DNA of 64,000 nt from Mauremys mutica. Taxonomy: Eukaryota > Chordata > Testudines > Geoemydidae. Position 1 is the first letter of the stretch; every line of letters starts with the position of its first letter. Of this stretch, positions 10,746 through 22,027 are shown piece after piece. Below the pieces are notes generated by a model. The model did no database searches, had not been told where the DNA came from, and worked only from the letters and a program-made list of their open reading frames with translations. Position numbers and translations under genes: made by a program. The stretch spans positions 14,913,925-14,977,924 of the forward strand of contig NC_059087.1 in NCBI RefSeq assembly GCF_020497125.1. The letters are read 5' to 3'.

Positions 10746-11837
10746 ATACAGGCCCTGTCCACCACGCTTGACGAGACCTGACAGCAACTGATGGAAAAAT
10801 AACCTTCAGCTGATGATGCCCATTCACCAATCTCCAGCCAAATTGCTGTGGTCTTCCATGCAACATTTCTTACCACCTTTCTCAGCCACATTACTGAGGA
10901 AACCAAATAAAGCCTGTGAATTTTCTGTCCTTTCCAATAATGGGCTCACTGACTTTCATTCAGCATCATTCTGTTCCAGAAGCACTATACTTCAAGAGCA
11001 ACATTCACTTCATGTGCATCAAACCGGAGTCATAGCACTTTGTGTCGGTGAAGTGTAGTGGTTTTGGTGAAGCACAGTACCTCCTCCTACCCACCCGACA
11101 TATGGAGCTGCGGCACCTGCCTGCAAAGCCACTGCATGATCTTTACTCCAGCCTAAAACTCATGCATGTAAGGAACCGGGGCATTTGGATCCATATAACT
11201 GCAAATCAGCTGAGCCTGGTCCAATTTAGGCTGGCGCAGACACTTCCTGGTTGCACCACAGTGGGGCACATTTCACCCCAAAAATCAAGGCAGGGTGTCC
11301 TGTAGAGGGGCCACGAACCCTGTAGGCTGCTGCTTCTCCTCCTCCCCATGCCATTTGCCTGCAACAATTAAGCTATAGGCTACATGGCCTAGTGCTCAGC
11401 GATGCACCACTGTCTTGGGCTATCCTCTGACCAGAGGACCCGGATTCCAAGGATCTCCCTTTAATCTCCCCTCAAGTAAATGATGTGTTTTAACATCTTT
11501 CAGGAAGTCATTCTACCAAACAATATGCACAGCAAGCTGCTGCAAAGTGAGACATGCATTCAATCTTCCATGTCTTTAAAGACCTAAGACAAGAAGTTTT
11601 CCACCTCAGTCTAGGGTGCTCAGAAGCCCACTGACGCTCCCACCACATTCATATCTTCATATACGGTAAACAGAGCTAACTGAGTTCCTCACCTTTCTAG
11701 GTCCCAAGCTTCCTGCCTTATGCTTCTTGCTGGTACTGAAGAGGAAATGTTCAAAAGTCTGGCGGGCCCGTCCAGTTTAAGCACCCCCAAATTCTTATCT
11801 GGCATGAGTCTGCAAAAGCGATTTCTTTCACAGCTTT
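10746..11837. other. No gene or recognised repeat
   Basis: Unique-looking sequence. No supported exon, RNA or repeat boundary. Confidence 0.4.
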
Positions 11838-11930
11838 TATGGGACACAAGGGACCATTATGATAATCTAGTCTGGCCTCCTGCATAACAAAGGCAATAGT
11901 ATTTCCGGTTGGCCATGTAAGCATAGGCCT
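11838..11930 (-). mobile_element. CR1 LINE fragment
   Basis: 'acaagggaccattatgataa' and 'tctagtctggcctcctgcat' match the CR1 3' UTR in antisense (compare the clearer end at 52471). Short and diverged. Confidence 0.65.
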
Positions 11931-12878
11931 TACCCCCTGCATCTCCAGCATGTCTTGCTTCCAGATGGACCAGAAATACCACTTGTGTGGGTGAGTGCTT
12001 CTCAAGGTGTGAAAAGACTACAAATAATCAGACCCATCTAAAGGAACACAGGAACTTTGAATGCCTGGGAGCCTATGGGTGGGTTGAATTTTAATGCTGC
12101 CTTCCTCCCCCTCTGCTACGCACTCTGGTAACATGCCTGATGTAAAACTCCACATCTTCTGGAAGCTGTTTAGCAAATAAAGCAGGGCTCTGAAACATCA
12201 GCAGGCATCCTACTAACGCCTTCCACTTTGAGAAGTAAACAGTAGAGTTCCCGCCATTATGTTCGATCACTGTCCAGAAGTTATTAGGAAGCTAATTAAA
12301 ACGAATAGATCGCGTTAGCATTCAGAGTTCATAGCACATTAATTGAACAGCATAAAATACAGAAGGAAGACAAAGGCTGAAGAAAAGGCCAAGGACAGTG
12401 CAGAAACATTCCCTAGTGTGGTTTTTTTTTCCTTGTTGTACAAAAGACAAGCATGTCTCCTGGCTTATCTAGGTACACTTGTAAATATTTTTTTAAAACC
12501 TCACTCTTTTCTCTTTGCATTTTGCTGTAAATTATTAGCCTATGATACAATTAAATGCAAATACAAATGCTAAACTAGCTTTAAAAGGTTCCAATTTTAA
12601 GAAGCACAAAAGGAAGGAAATTCAGCACTGACACTGTGACTCTCTTTGCTGGACTGGCCATGCTACCAGGTGCTGCAGCTCATCTGCCCTTCTCAAGCAC
12701 CTCAGATAGTCGCACGGGGCGAGACTGAATAAAGAGACAGGCTCTGCTCCAGGAGCAAAACTAGGCCCAGTTCTTGCACTGGCACAAAATGGGGGAGGTC
12801 ATATGAAACATCCCTGCCTGATGTCCCCCCTCAGGGACCAAGCACAAGGGCACCCATTGAAGTCAAGTTGCACAAAGC
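11931..12878. other. No gene or recognised repeat
   Basis: AT-rich stretch around 12240-12600 looks repeat-poor. No exon is supported. Confidence 0.4.
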
Positions 12879-12880
12879 TA

Positions 12881-12999
12881 GGGTGACCAGATGTCCCAAT
12901 TTTATAGGGACAGTCCTGATTTCTGGGTTTTTTTCTTATACAGGCTCCTATGCCCCCCACCCCCCGTCCCGATTTTTCACATTTGCTGTCTGGTCACCC
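12881..12999. mobile_element. 119-bp MITE with GGGTGACCAGA ends and TA flanks
   Basis: The sequence starts GGGTGACCAGATGTCCC and ends TCTGGTCACCC, with perfect 11-bp inverted repeats. A TA lies on each side (12879-12880, 13000-13001), fitting a Tc1/mariner-type 2-bp duplication. A second internal pair (gtcctgatttc / gtcccgattttt) is seen. No coding capacity. Confidence 0.8.
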
Positions 13000-13001
13000 T
13001 A

Positions 13002-13389
13002 CACAGAGCTGCAATTGAAGGGAATGGGTGGCCCCAACTGAACTTGCTATTAGGCATCGAAGGGAGGTGGTGGCACTACACCCTCTTTCTATAGGATCTG
13101 CCAGACAATTCTGATAGGGGGGGTTTTACGTGGACATTTGCACACTAGGAAATGGATGGGTCCACACATGTAGCAGACAGATACCCAGACAGGGAGACTT
13201 AAGAGATCTGAATATGCAATAGACACCACATGGAGGGATCCTGCATCCTCATGGAGCCCCACTGCCTGTAATGGGTATCCATCTGTACGGAAACAATTGC
13301 AGGACTGGGAGCTGGATCATTTGGGCTGGAGTCAAACAGGTTTCCTAGTACTGAAAATATGGGAGGGCTAAATCCTGCCCTGACTTGCA
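13002..13389. other. No gene or recognised repeat
   Basis: Nothing supported between the MITE and the LTR. Confidence 0.4.
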
Positions 13390-13394
13390 CCCTG

Positions 13395-14638
13395 TGATAA
13401 ATGAAGGGGGGAGGGAGGGCAGCTCCCTTTTATGGACACCTAGCCAGCCAGTAGCTATAAAATCCCTCATAGTAGCTGTTCTCTAATTGCTCTACCTGTA
13501 GAGGGTTAAAAAGTCTCACTGCTCTGCACAGGTAAAAGGAAGTGATTGAGCACCTGGCCAAAAGAGACAATGGGAAGCTAGAACTTTTTAAAATTGAACC
13601 AAGACTCCCCTTTTGTCTGTCTGTTGTTGTTCTCCCAGAGAGAAGGGACAGAGCAGTTATGCTCTGAGAAGCTTGGGCCAGGTATGAAAAAATCATCAGT
13701 ATCATACCTAGAAACTACTCATTTAAAACCCAGATATGTAAGTAGATCAGGAAATGTCTAGGAAGATGCAATTAGGTTTATTCCTTTTATTTCTTTATTG
13801 CTTGTGGATTCCTCTGTGCTAACCCCAGGTGCTTTTGTTTTGCTTGTAACCTTTAAACTGGACCTCAGGCAGGGACGGCTCCAGCTTTTCTGTCGCCCCA
13901 AGCGGGGAAAAAAAAAAGGGAGACAATCAGCGGCACTTCGGCAGCAGCTCAATCCCGCTGCTTCTTCGGCAGCAATTCGGCGGCGGGTCCTCCCTCTCTT
14001 CCTCTTCGGCAGCAATTCGGCGGCAGCTCAAAGAGGAAGAGAGGGAATGAGAGACCTGCCACCGAATTCCCGAAGACCCGAACGTGTCGCCCCGATACCG
14101 GACGGAGTGCCGCCCCTTTGAATTGGCCACCCCAAGCACCAGCTTCCTACACTGGAGCCGGCCCTGACCTCAGGAAAACTATTCTTGATGCTCAATCCTT
14201 GTAGTTGCTTTTTTAAAATCTAACAATAGCCTGAGATCCCAGATGTATTTTCTTTTTTAAATTTTATTAATAAAATTTACCTTTTTTAAGAACAGAATTG
14301 GATTTTTGTGTCTTAAGAGGTTTGTGCACGTTGTTTAATTAGCTGGTGGCAACAGCTGATTTCTTCCCCTCTCTCTCAGCACTTCCCCAGAGAGGGGAGT
14401 GAAAGGGCTTGAGGGTCCCCACAGGAAGGAATTCCCAAGTGCGGCTTCCTGGGTTCTCAAAGGGGTTCTGCACTTGGGTGGTGGCAGCATCTACCCATCG
14501 AAGGTCAGAGAGAAGCTGTAACCGTGGGAGTTTAACAACAAGCCTGGGAGTGGTCAGTATTAATTTTTAGAATCCTTGCAGGCCCCCCCCCCCACTTCCT
14601 GCACCCGAAGTGCCAGAGTGGGGAAATCAGCCTTGACA
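13395..14638 (+). mobile_element. Solo LTR (about 939 bp) split by a hAT MITE, 5-bp TSD
   Basis: It starts TGATAAATGAAGG and ends AGCCTTGACA, giving TG...CA ends, and is flanked by the perfect repeat ccctg (13390-13394 and 14639-14643). A polyadenylation signal AATAAA sits at 14269-14274 and TATAAA at about 13456, which gives the orientation. A 297-bp hAT element at 13870 plus its 8-bp duplication accounts for the excess length. No gag, pol or env is seen, so it is a solo LTR left by recombination. It is an old endogenous retroelement; the family is not assigned. Confidence 0.8.
13870..14166. mobile_element. hAT MITE, 297 bp, perfect 8-bp TSD
   Basis: Starts CAGGGACGGCTCCAG and ends CTGGAGCCGGCCCTG, inverted repeats of 15 bp with one mismatch. 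Flanked by acctcagg (13862-13869 and 14167-14174). The interior repeats the motif 'ttcggcagcaattcggcggc' and its inverse. It belongs to the same family as 635, 48460 and 51052 and lies inside the LTR, so it is younger than that insertion. Confidence 0.92.
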
Positions 14639-14643
14639 CCCTG

Positions 14644-16637
14644 ACAAACCTCACAGGCTCCAAGCGGGATGCACAGGATACAAGTGAGGGCAGCATTTAG
14701 GTCAAATACAAGATAAGACAATACACAGCTTTAAAGACTCATGAAAAATAGCTGCTGCACAACCTTGGATCCTGCAACTAGAGCCACACAGATACCTGCT
14801 CAAGTCAATGGAGTTCCCTCTGAGCATAACAGTCCATCTGCCTTCATCTGATTTCAGGGACTTAGAGTGGGAGTCTCAAAAGCACTTAGGTGACTGTCTG
14901 CGGGTTTTATACTGCCACCCCCTCATTGTAGTGTGGGGGCACCTTCCAGGTAAAAAATGACACCTAGTCACTTTGGAAAATACTATGCTTTGTGTCTATT
15001 TTTTTTTAATTACATCAAAGTTGCTTCTAACTGTTTTCTCCCCCAGTTTTACCACAGTGTCATAGGCCACATTTATAGACCTTTCACTGAAAAAGGTAAA
15101 GCTCGTGCTATGCAAAATCATATCTTCACTCATTTTTTCAGGTCACTAACTAAAAATAATAACCATAGAAACCGAGATATAGTCAGATATAATCTAAGGA
15201 AGTTTGCTTGTTTTAAAAATACCAGTGACCTGATTTCTTTGCCATATTCCAGTCCAATGCAAATTAATACATCTGAATTAAGAGAACACGAAAAACAGCG
15301 TTAATTATAGAAATGTCAACCCTGCTATATAGCAGCTCAGCCACATGCTGCTATAATACATCCTAAAATTGAGAGGACTCCTAGTAGTGACACACAGCAG
15401 GAATAAATAAATAAATAAATCCAGCTACCTACATTGAACCTTGTGCGATATACTGTTGACATTTGTTGACAATGCTAATCCATTATTTGTTAATCCTGGA
15501 TCACCCGAGCAATGTATATATATACTACAACTATGATATCAGAGCTTATATTTAAAGCCACACTGACTTTAAAAAAGAAAATTGTTCAACCATTAAATTG
15601 GCTAACAGATAAAAATATATCAGCTGGAAAGTACTGATTAGATTCTATTGATTATTAAACTTGCCTTCTTCATGTAGAAAATTAAACTCAGATTCAACCT
15701 CCATTCCTTTTTGTTATGCTACAGATAGTCAAAAATGGTGCCACCTTCAGACTGGAGGTAGTATTACAACTTCGAATACCATATTTAAGAGAATGCTAAT
15801 TAAAAAAGTATGGAATTTAATTGAAGACTCAGAGGTGTGCAGAGAAGGAGCAGTTCCTGATGGGACGAGGTTAGCAAGAGATTCAGGAACATCCCTTCCT
15901 CTACCTTTGCACTCCAAATTTCCATATTTCATAAATATTCCCAACTAGGGATCAGAAAGCACTAAATGACTGACATTTTCAACGTGGGGTGGGGAGGGGT
16001 AAACAGAGAGATGCCAAGCAATGCACAGCTCTTGAATAACAGTCCTAATGGCTATGGTGAAAGTCCTGCTCCTTGGGGCTAAGTGAGGTAATCAGATGAT
16101 TATTACAGTACATGTATGCTTGCAATAAAGATACCAAACTCTGATGCCTCATTCTCTTTAAATTTTAAATATCTCAGTCCATTACATGATGATCCTCAGA
16201 CCCTTTACCCACAAAGGCGGGTTGGGGTAGGAAAGGCAAAAAGAGGTATATGTTTACCCTTATAAAAATAAATATCCTCACTAGATGTAACCTTACCTGG
16301 CAAGCCATAAAGAAAAGAAATTAAATATAATAGCAGGTACCCCTTGCTGAGAAGCTGCTTTGGATTTAAAGCTTCAGGGGGAAATAATTAAGTTTAAAAG
16401 AGAGGCTGCCGCTTCTAAATGAAGAGACATGGTACAGTACTAGAGCATTCTGTACTAATGAAGTAACACAGTTGCAGTGTCTGGGGCTATTGCTTCAGCG
16501 TACAGTTTTAGAATGGCATCCAATTATCTCTTCTAGTTAGGAAGGGTCAGAGTTTTTTCTATTATTGTTATTACAGTCAGTATTTTTCTCATGCTATTAA
16601 CACCCGAATTAGTTTGCAGTGATCTGCGCATTCTGAC
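14644..16637. other. No gene; one AAAT run
   Basis: Largely AT-rich unique-looking sequence, with an (AAAT)n run at 15401-15420. An ORF at 14957-15304 has no recognisable domain and AT-driven composition. Confidence 0.4.
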
Positions 16638-16640
16638 TAA

Positions 16641-16918
16641 AGCTATGGCTACACTACAAAACTTGCAGCCGCGCTGCTGTAGCACTGCTAGGGCAGACTC
16701 TCCAAGCCAATGAGAGACAGCTCTGCCATTGACTTAATTACTCCAGCCCCTGCGAGTGGTGGTAGCTATGTCAGCATGAGAAGCTCTCCCACTGACTTAG
16801 AGCTGTTCACATTGGCACTTAGGTCGGTGTAATTTACATCACTTGGGAGGGGGGTGGCTTATTCACATCCCTGGGTGATGTAGCTTATACCGACATAAGC
16901 TGTAGTGTGTACGTAGCC
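16641..16918. mobile_element. PIF/Harbinger-like MITE, 278 bp
   Basis: Left end AGCTATGGCTACACTAC and right end GTAGTGTGTACGTAGCC are inverted repeats of the common GGCTATGTCTACACT terminus. Flanking trinucleotides are taa and tta, one base apart from a 3-bp TWA duplication. The interior folds back on itself. Non-coding. Confidence 0.75.
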
Positions 16919-17190
16919 TTAGTAGATTGCTTGGAGGAGAGGGAAAGCTATCAGATGGCTTCAGACATCAGTCCGACATGCAAGGATGAGTTTACATTGT
17001 ACAATTTTCTCTATCACAGAAGTGGTATAATCGCCCCAATCAGCAGCTCCATGGTCTCCTGGTGTGGCAGTTTAAGTTCAGAAGGCAAGAACTTGAAGGA
17101 CATGCTGTCTCAGCTGGAGGGGATCTCTCTAAATCATGGCTGTGCCACACTGGGGAGGCACGGCAGGGGAACTGTCCTGCAACTGTCTGA

Positions 17191-17378
17191 CCATCTTGGC
17201 TAATAGCCATTGATGGACCTCTCCTTTATCTCGTTCTTCACTGAACCCAGTTATACTTTTGACCATCAAGATCCCATGGCAATGAGTCCCACAGTTTAAC
17301 TTGCGATTGTGTGGAAAAAGTACTTTCCCTTTGTTTGTATTAAACCTGATGCCTATTAAAAAAAAAAAAAAAAAAACA
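17191..17378 (-). mobile_element. CR1 LINE ORF2 3' fragment, then poly-A run
   Basis: 'ccatcttggctaatagccat', 'tgatggacctctcctttat' and 'aaacctgatgcctatta' are antisense to the CR1 segment also present at 56829-57305. An A run of about 19 follows at 17359-17377 on the plus strand. Confidence 0.75.
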
Positions 17379-17714
17379 ACCTGTCTGTAATGTACCAGCC
17401 CTATGGATAAACAGAGGTTTTCACTCTCCATCTCACTCCCCTTTCATGAACATTAATTCTTTCTACAGTTAAATAATCCTGCCATCTTCCAAAACTAGTG
17501 TGATTCTGGCAGACCAGGTGCCAGCTCATGACAAAGCCCCTAGGTTTCACTGAACATTGGCAATGCATAGCTGGAAACCAGTCTGGGTCACCTCTGTGTT
17601 AGTATTGTTGAAACCGGGTTTAGATTTATAGAGAGTTGTTTAGCATTTGGACTTTAATACATGCAGTAACTCGCAAACATTTCATAATCTCACTTATAAT
17701 ATCTGTATCCCATG
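17379..17714. other. No gene or recognised repeat
   Basis: Short unique-looking gap. Confidence 0.4.
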
Positions 17715-17722
17715 TTATAAGG

Positions 17723-18030
17723 CAGGGGTCCTCAACGCAGTTCCCATGAGTGCCATGACGCCCGCCAGGGCATCTAAGTGCACCCACATACCGGCCAGCG
17801 GACGAGCATCTGCCAAAATGCCGCCGACAAGCTGCGTCATCCAGAGGCATCGCCGCTGATTTTCGGTGGTATTTCCGCGGCGACACCCCTGGATGACGCT
17901 GCTTGTTGGCGGCGACGTCTATTGACGTTGCTGCTTGTTGGCAGAATTTTGGGGGATGCTCGTCCACCACCACGGTCCTCCGTGGCTCATCATCTGGCTC
18001 CTGCCAGACAAAAAAGGTTGGGGACCACTG
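17723..18030. mobile_element. hAT element, 308 bp, perfect 8-bp TSD
   Basis: It opens CAGGGGTCCTCAACG and closes GTTGGGGACCACTG. The duplication ttataagg is perfect (17715-17722 and 18031-18038). The interior is CpG-rich and has repeated inverted 'gctgcgtcatccagaggc' / 'ctggatgacgctgc' segments. Non-coding; open frames across it are shadows. Confidence 0.92.
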
Positions 18031-18038
18031 TTATAAGG

Positions 18039-18850
18039 TAATAGTCAAGTGTTTGCTTTTTAGCTATAAAAGTATTCACTATGAAACTGGCAACATACCC
18101 CCCCAGCCCGGTCAGGAGAGAAGCATTACCAAGTTGAAATACTAGTTTACCACAAGAGGAGTCATCTCCTGACCAACAAAAGAAGGCCCATAAACACCAG
18201 ATGAACCATTGTGGAATATCAATGGACAAAAGACCTTGTTGATTGTCACCCCCCGCCACTCCCTGCACCCAAAATTTTAGCAACATACATCCAAGAATCA
18301 TCAGCAACATCTTAGGCTGCTCAGACAAATGGGAGGTAGGGGTCAATCTAGCACAAAGCTTCTGGAAAGTTGGCCAGCTGTAGCCCTATAATGGTATTGT
18401 TGTAAAGAAAGAAGCGCTAATTTGCCTAGCATAACTGTCATTTCTCATCTCCAAACACCACAGATTATATCCACTCCAATCCAGAGTCAAGATGTTTTCT
18501 TCCTTTTATTGATAACTCACATGGGGTAGTCCAGTCAGATTCAGTGGCACTCCTCACATAGTGTTTGCATGTCTCTGCCCATCAATTATTGCCACTTTGA
18601 CACTATATTTTACATTTTACTGATATATGTTAAGATGACAATGACATAATTGAAGACAAAAATGTCATTTACAACACTTCATGAAAACACATTACAGTTT
18701 TCTTCAAGACTTAAAAATGAAGCCAGAATGAAGGATTTAGTCACAAGTCAGCAAGACTTGCTAGGTCTGCAAACAAAGATTGCCCTTGAGAAACCAGAAT
18801 CACTCCTGTGTGAGTGGCATACATTAGGGATCCAATTATTCCTTCATATA
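18039..18850. other. No gene; probable old repeat at 18120-18310
   Basis: The block near 18120-18310 ('gaggagtcatctcctgacca...tttagcaacatacatccaag') reads like a decayed interspersed repeat but no ends were found. The rest is AT-rich. Confidence 0.3.
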
Positions 18851-18858
18851 GAAAAACG

Positions 18859-19186
18859 CAATATTGCCAACCCCAAATGTTCAAAAATCATGAGTCAGGC
18901 TCACCAAAAATCATGAGATTGGCTTTAAAATCATGAGATTATGTAAAGATAATAGATTTGGTGTTTTTTTTATTTGCCTACTGCTTTTTGAGCCTTTAGG
19001 GTGCACGGGGTGGGGGTGCCGTCACATTTTGAAACTTCCTCCATAGTCACAAAGGCTAGAAACTTACTTTTTTCTTTATGAATGAAGGCTGAAATCATCA
19101 CACATCCACTTGATTCCAGGAGCTGGGGCTTTAAAGAAAACAATGATCATGAGACTCATAACAAAACCAGGAGAGTTGGCAACACT
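18859..19186. mobile_element. hAT-like MITE, about 328 bp
   Basis: Left end CAATATTGCCAACCCC and right end GAGTTGGCAACACT are inverted. Candidate flanks gaaaaacg and gaaaacct agree at six of eight positions. Repeated 'aatcatgag' and 'tcatgagac' words mark the subterminal regions on both sides. Confidence 0.6.
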
Positions 19187-19261
19187 GAAAACCTTATAAT
19201 TAAGATAAGTCCAATGACTCTCAGTCCTGTTGCCTATGAACACCTCACAAATATGAATGGC

Positions 19262-19410
19262 TAGGGAAGAATTATTAACCCAATTTTATAGATGGGAAAT
19301 CAAGGCACAGAGATTAAAAGACTTGCCCAAATAAGAAGTCACTGAAGCCGTCCAGAATTGAACCCAGCTCGCCCGTATCTCAGTCCAGTGCCTTTACCAC
19401 TGCCCTAAAA
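19262..19410 (-). mobile_element. CORE-SINE/MIR-like fragment
   Basis: Reverse complement shows head 'tgagatacgggcgagctggg', 'tcaattctggacggcttc', 'tatttgggcaagtctttta' and 'tctgtgccttgatttccca'. Confidence 0.6.
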
Positions 19411-21048
19411 TCAGCAGCCCCAATACTTTTGGTAACAGTTTGTGAGGGAGTTAAGCAGGCCTCTTATTCCTGCCTGACAATAAAATCATTTCCCCTTCCC
19501 ACAGTATCCCCCAGCCCATAGCACTTGCTTTTAACCATAGGAACAGCGATTCTGTGTGGCTTCTGTATGTACCTAATGCACTGGGTCTGTTTTGTGTTTA
19601 AATAGCTGTGAAAAGCACTGTGTGTGTTTTACCCAGAGATATATTACACTTGATTAGGCGGTGCGCTGGAGCGCGAATGCTACAACAGGAGACGGACGTG
19701 CTTAACTAGCGGTTTCAGCCTGCGCTCCAGTATCAGGAGGTCAAGGGAAAAATAACTGTATCTGACTGCTGTGTCAAGACACTCAATTGGAGCATTTATA
19801 AACCCACAGAACTAGTTGCTTCAGATGGCATAGCAGATTTATTTTCCTCAGTTTAACTCCCTCAAAATAACATGGCAGTTGGCAGGGCCTTGTTTGCTTT
19901 ATGCTCCTTCCAAAGGGCAGAGGGACCTGAATCTTCCAGATGAATGTCTGTGGGTAACTTAGCAAAAAATTGTTTCTAAATCTGGCTTTTGTCTTTCAAC
20001 AACACAATGTTTGGGGAAGGGAAGCAGTTCTGAGCTACCTATGCAGTTGCCTTATGGTAGATCATAAAGCAACACATTTTGACTTCAATTGCAGAATATT
20101 TAGCAAATATGATAGAGAAATCCAACATTCCTCTTTTTTAATTCTTGAATTATGAGGTGTGTCTTAGTCATAAGAACAGTTATTTTATGGGCAATCCTGC
20201 TTTAAAAAAAAAGGGGGGTGGGGGAGTCCTAATCTTTCTATCGGATAGGTTATTTTAAAAAAGGGGGGGGGCTATAGAATTTTATGTGTGTACCCCTCCT
20301 ATGATATTCCATGAGATAATTTAAAAAAAAACCTATAGAAAGGATCTTCTTCACTGTCAAATTCTGTAGTGTTACTACAGAAGGCTATTGAATTTGGGGT
20401 TGTATTTTATTTTCAGGTATAGCTGAACTGTGAAGGCCCAATTACATTCACACCATTTAACCTCCATTGATTTCAATATTGTTATGCCTGGATTGCCCTG
20501 ATGCAAGTATTATCAGATTTAGACCCCATATTTTAATAGGCACACTGGTCTAGCTGTATCACTTGTACAAGGAATGGGTTTTGATTTCTTATTGCCACAA
20601 AATTCATGAATGTGCCTCCAAATCCAAACTTGCTAAATTTCATCCAAGTCTAAACTTGTCATCTGATATCCAGCTTAGCTCTAGCTCCAACCCTGCCCAT
20701 CTCAGTTGCTGTTACAAGACATGTAACAAAGGCTAATCCCTCCCTATATGCTACTGCTACGTTAAGGCTTTTGTACCAATAGTAAGACTGAGATGCTTAC
20801 CAGCAACCAGCACAGATCACAAAGAAGGGGGCAGAGGGTGTATCTGATATGCCTATTGGCAAATGCCCACAAAATTAATATTTCAAGGAAGCTCCTTGTG
20901 ATAGTAACATTGTCTTCCTCTCTTCTGTTCAGCACCAAGCACATTATTGGCTCTTTAAAGAACAGAATAACTACCATCGACCTACCAATTTGTTTTAAAC
21001 CTGTACTACTCCATTAACTTCACGTGAGAGGCAGATACTAGTGATTTC
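19411..21048. other. No gene; two inverted repeats
   Basis: Unique-looking region. Two points of structure: a CpG-rich patch at 19655-19735 with ctggagcgc repeated inverted as gcgctccag, and A/G-run inverted sequence at 20230-20345. No exon is supported. Confidence 0.4.
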
Positions 21049-21168
21049 CAGGTTGCCAACCCTTCAGGATTGTCCTGGAGTCTCCAGGAATGAAAGATTA
21101 ATCTTTAATTGAAGATTATATCATGTGATGAAACCTCCAGGAATATGTCCCACCACTGGCAACCCTAT
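21049..21168. mobile_element. MITE with GGTTGCCAACCC ends, about 120 bp
   Basis: Left end AGGTTGCCAACCC and right end TGGCAACCCTA are inverted repeats. The interior 'gtcctggagtctccaggaat' and 'gaaacctccaggaatatg' folds back. The element is compact and non-coding, similar in plan to the MITE at 12881. Confidence 0.65.
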
Positions 21169-22024
21169 TTACACCAGAGTGAGAAAAGTCACAATCAGGC
21201 ACTGTGAGAGGTTTCTGAAGGTAGCCTCAAATAAAATACATTATGGTAAAACAGAGCCAGGGTTCCAAAGGAAGAGAAATAACTTCCCTGGGTCTCAAGA
21301 CATGACACCTACTTTCTATCACTGCTGAAACCAGAGCTCCCCTCCCAAGTGGCAATGCCTTGGCACAAAGTTTACAGGAAAGGATCCCCTTATCAGGTCC
21401 CCAAAGACTCTCTACATGTAATGGGATGTGATAGGCAGGCCCCACTGGAAGAGTGGATGCAGTGACATCCTTATGATCTGTCTGGTGCAACAGACACTGG
21501 CTCCAATACAGTGGGTTTTCTCAGAGAAAAATCAATTCCTCTGGACCCATCTCCGATTTTACTTATGCAGGAGTTAGGGTGCAATCAAAATTCCACTGAA
21601 GTCAATGGAAAGTGTCCTATTGACTTCAGTGAGCTTTGGATCAGGAGCAACTGCACCAAAGCCAACATCATTACAGGGGCATGAGAGCATAAGCAGGCCC
21701 ACAGCATTCCTGTCACGAGAACGCTTATGGGCAGAGACAGTCTGGATGAACTCCATCCTGCTGGACAGAACTTCAGGGAGGCGACCGTGTTTTTAAACTG
21801 CATTTAGCAGAGTTCTAACTTGCAGGTTTCACTTTTTACAGGTAACCACAATCTGTAGGTGCCAGTGACTGTTTCAAAAGCATTTCAATGAAACATTTTA
21901 ACCTTCACGGCTTTAGACCACATAAGCTGAGACAAAAGCTGAAATCCAGTTACTGTGGAAAAGTCTCAAGTGCATTTCCATAGGTAATTGCTTAGTCGGT
22001 TGGAACACGCAAAGTGATTTTTCT
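21169..22024. other. No gene; one 13-bp hairpin
   Basis: Unique-looking except for a hairpin with perfect 13-bp arms at 21594-21606 and 21619-21631 (cactgaagtcaat), a block typical of turtle foldback repeats. Confidence 0.4.
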
Positions 22025-22027
22025 TTA

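Noticed and set aside
13870..14166. Coding region suggested by GGC/GCA-rich frames on both strands
   Set aside because: The exact boundaries match a hAT MITE with inverted termini and a perfect 8-bp duplication.
17359..17378. Poly-A tail of a processed pseudogene
   Set aside because: The sequence before it is antisense CR1; an A run on the plus strand next to it does not mark a retrocopied mRNA, and no gene homology is seen.
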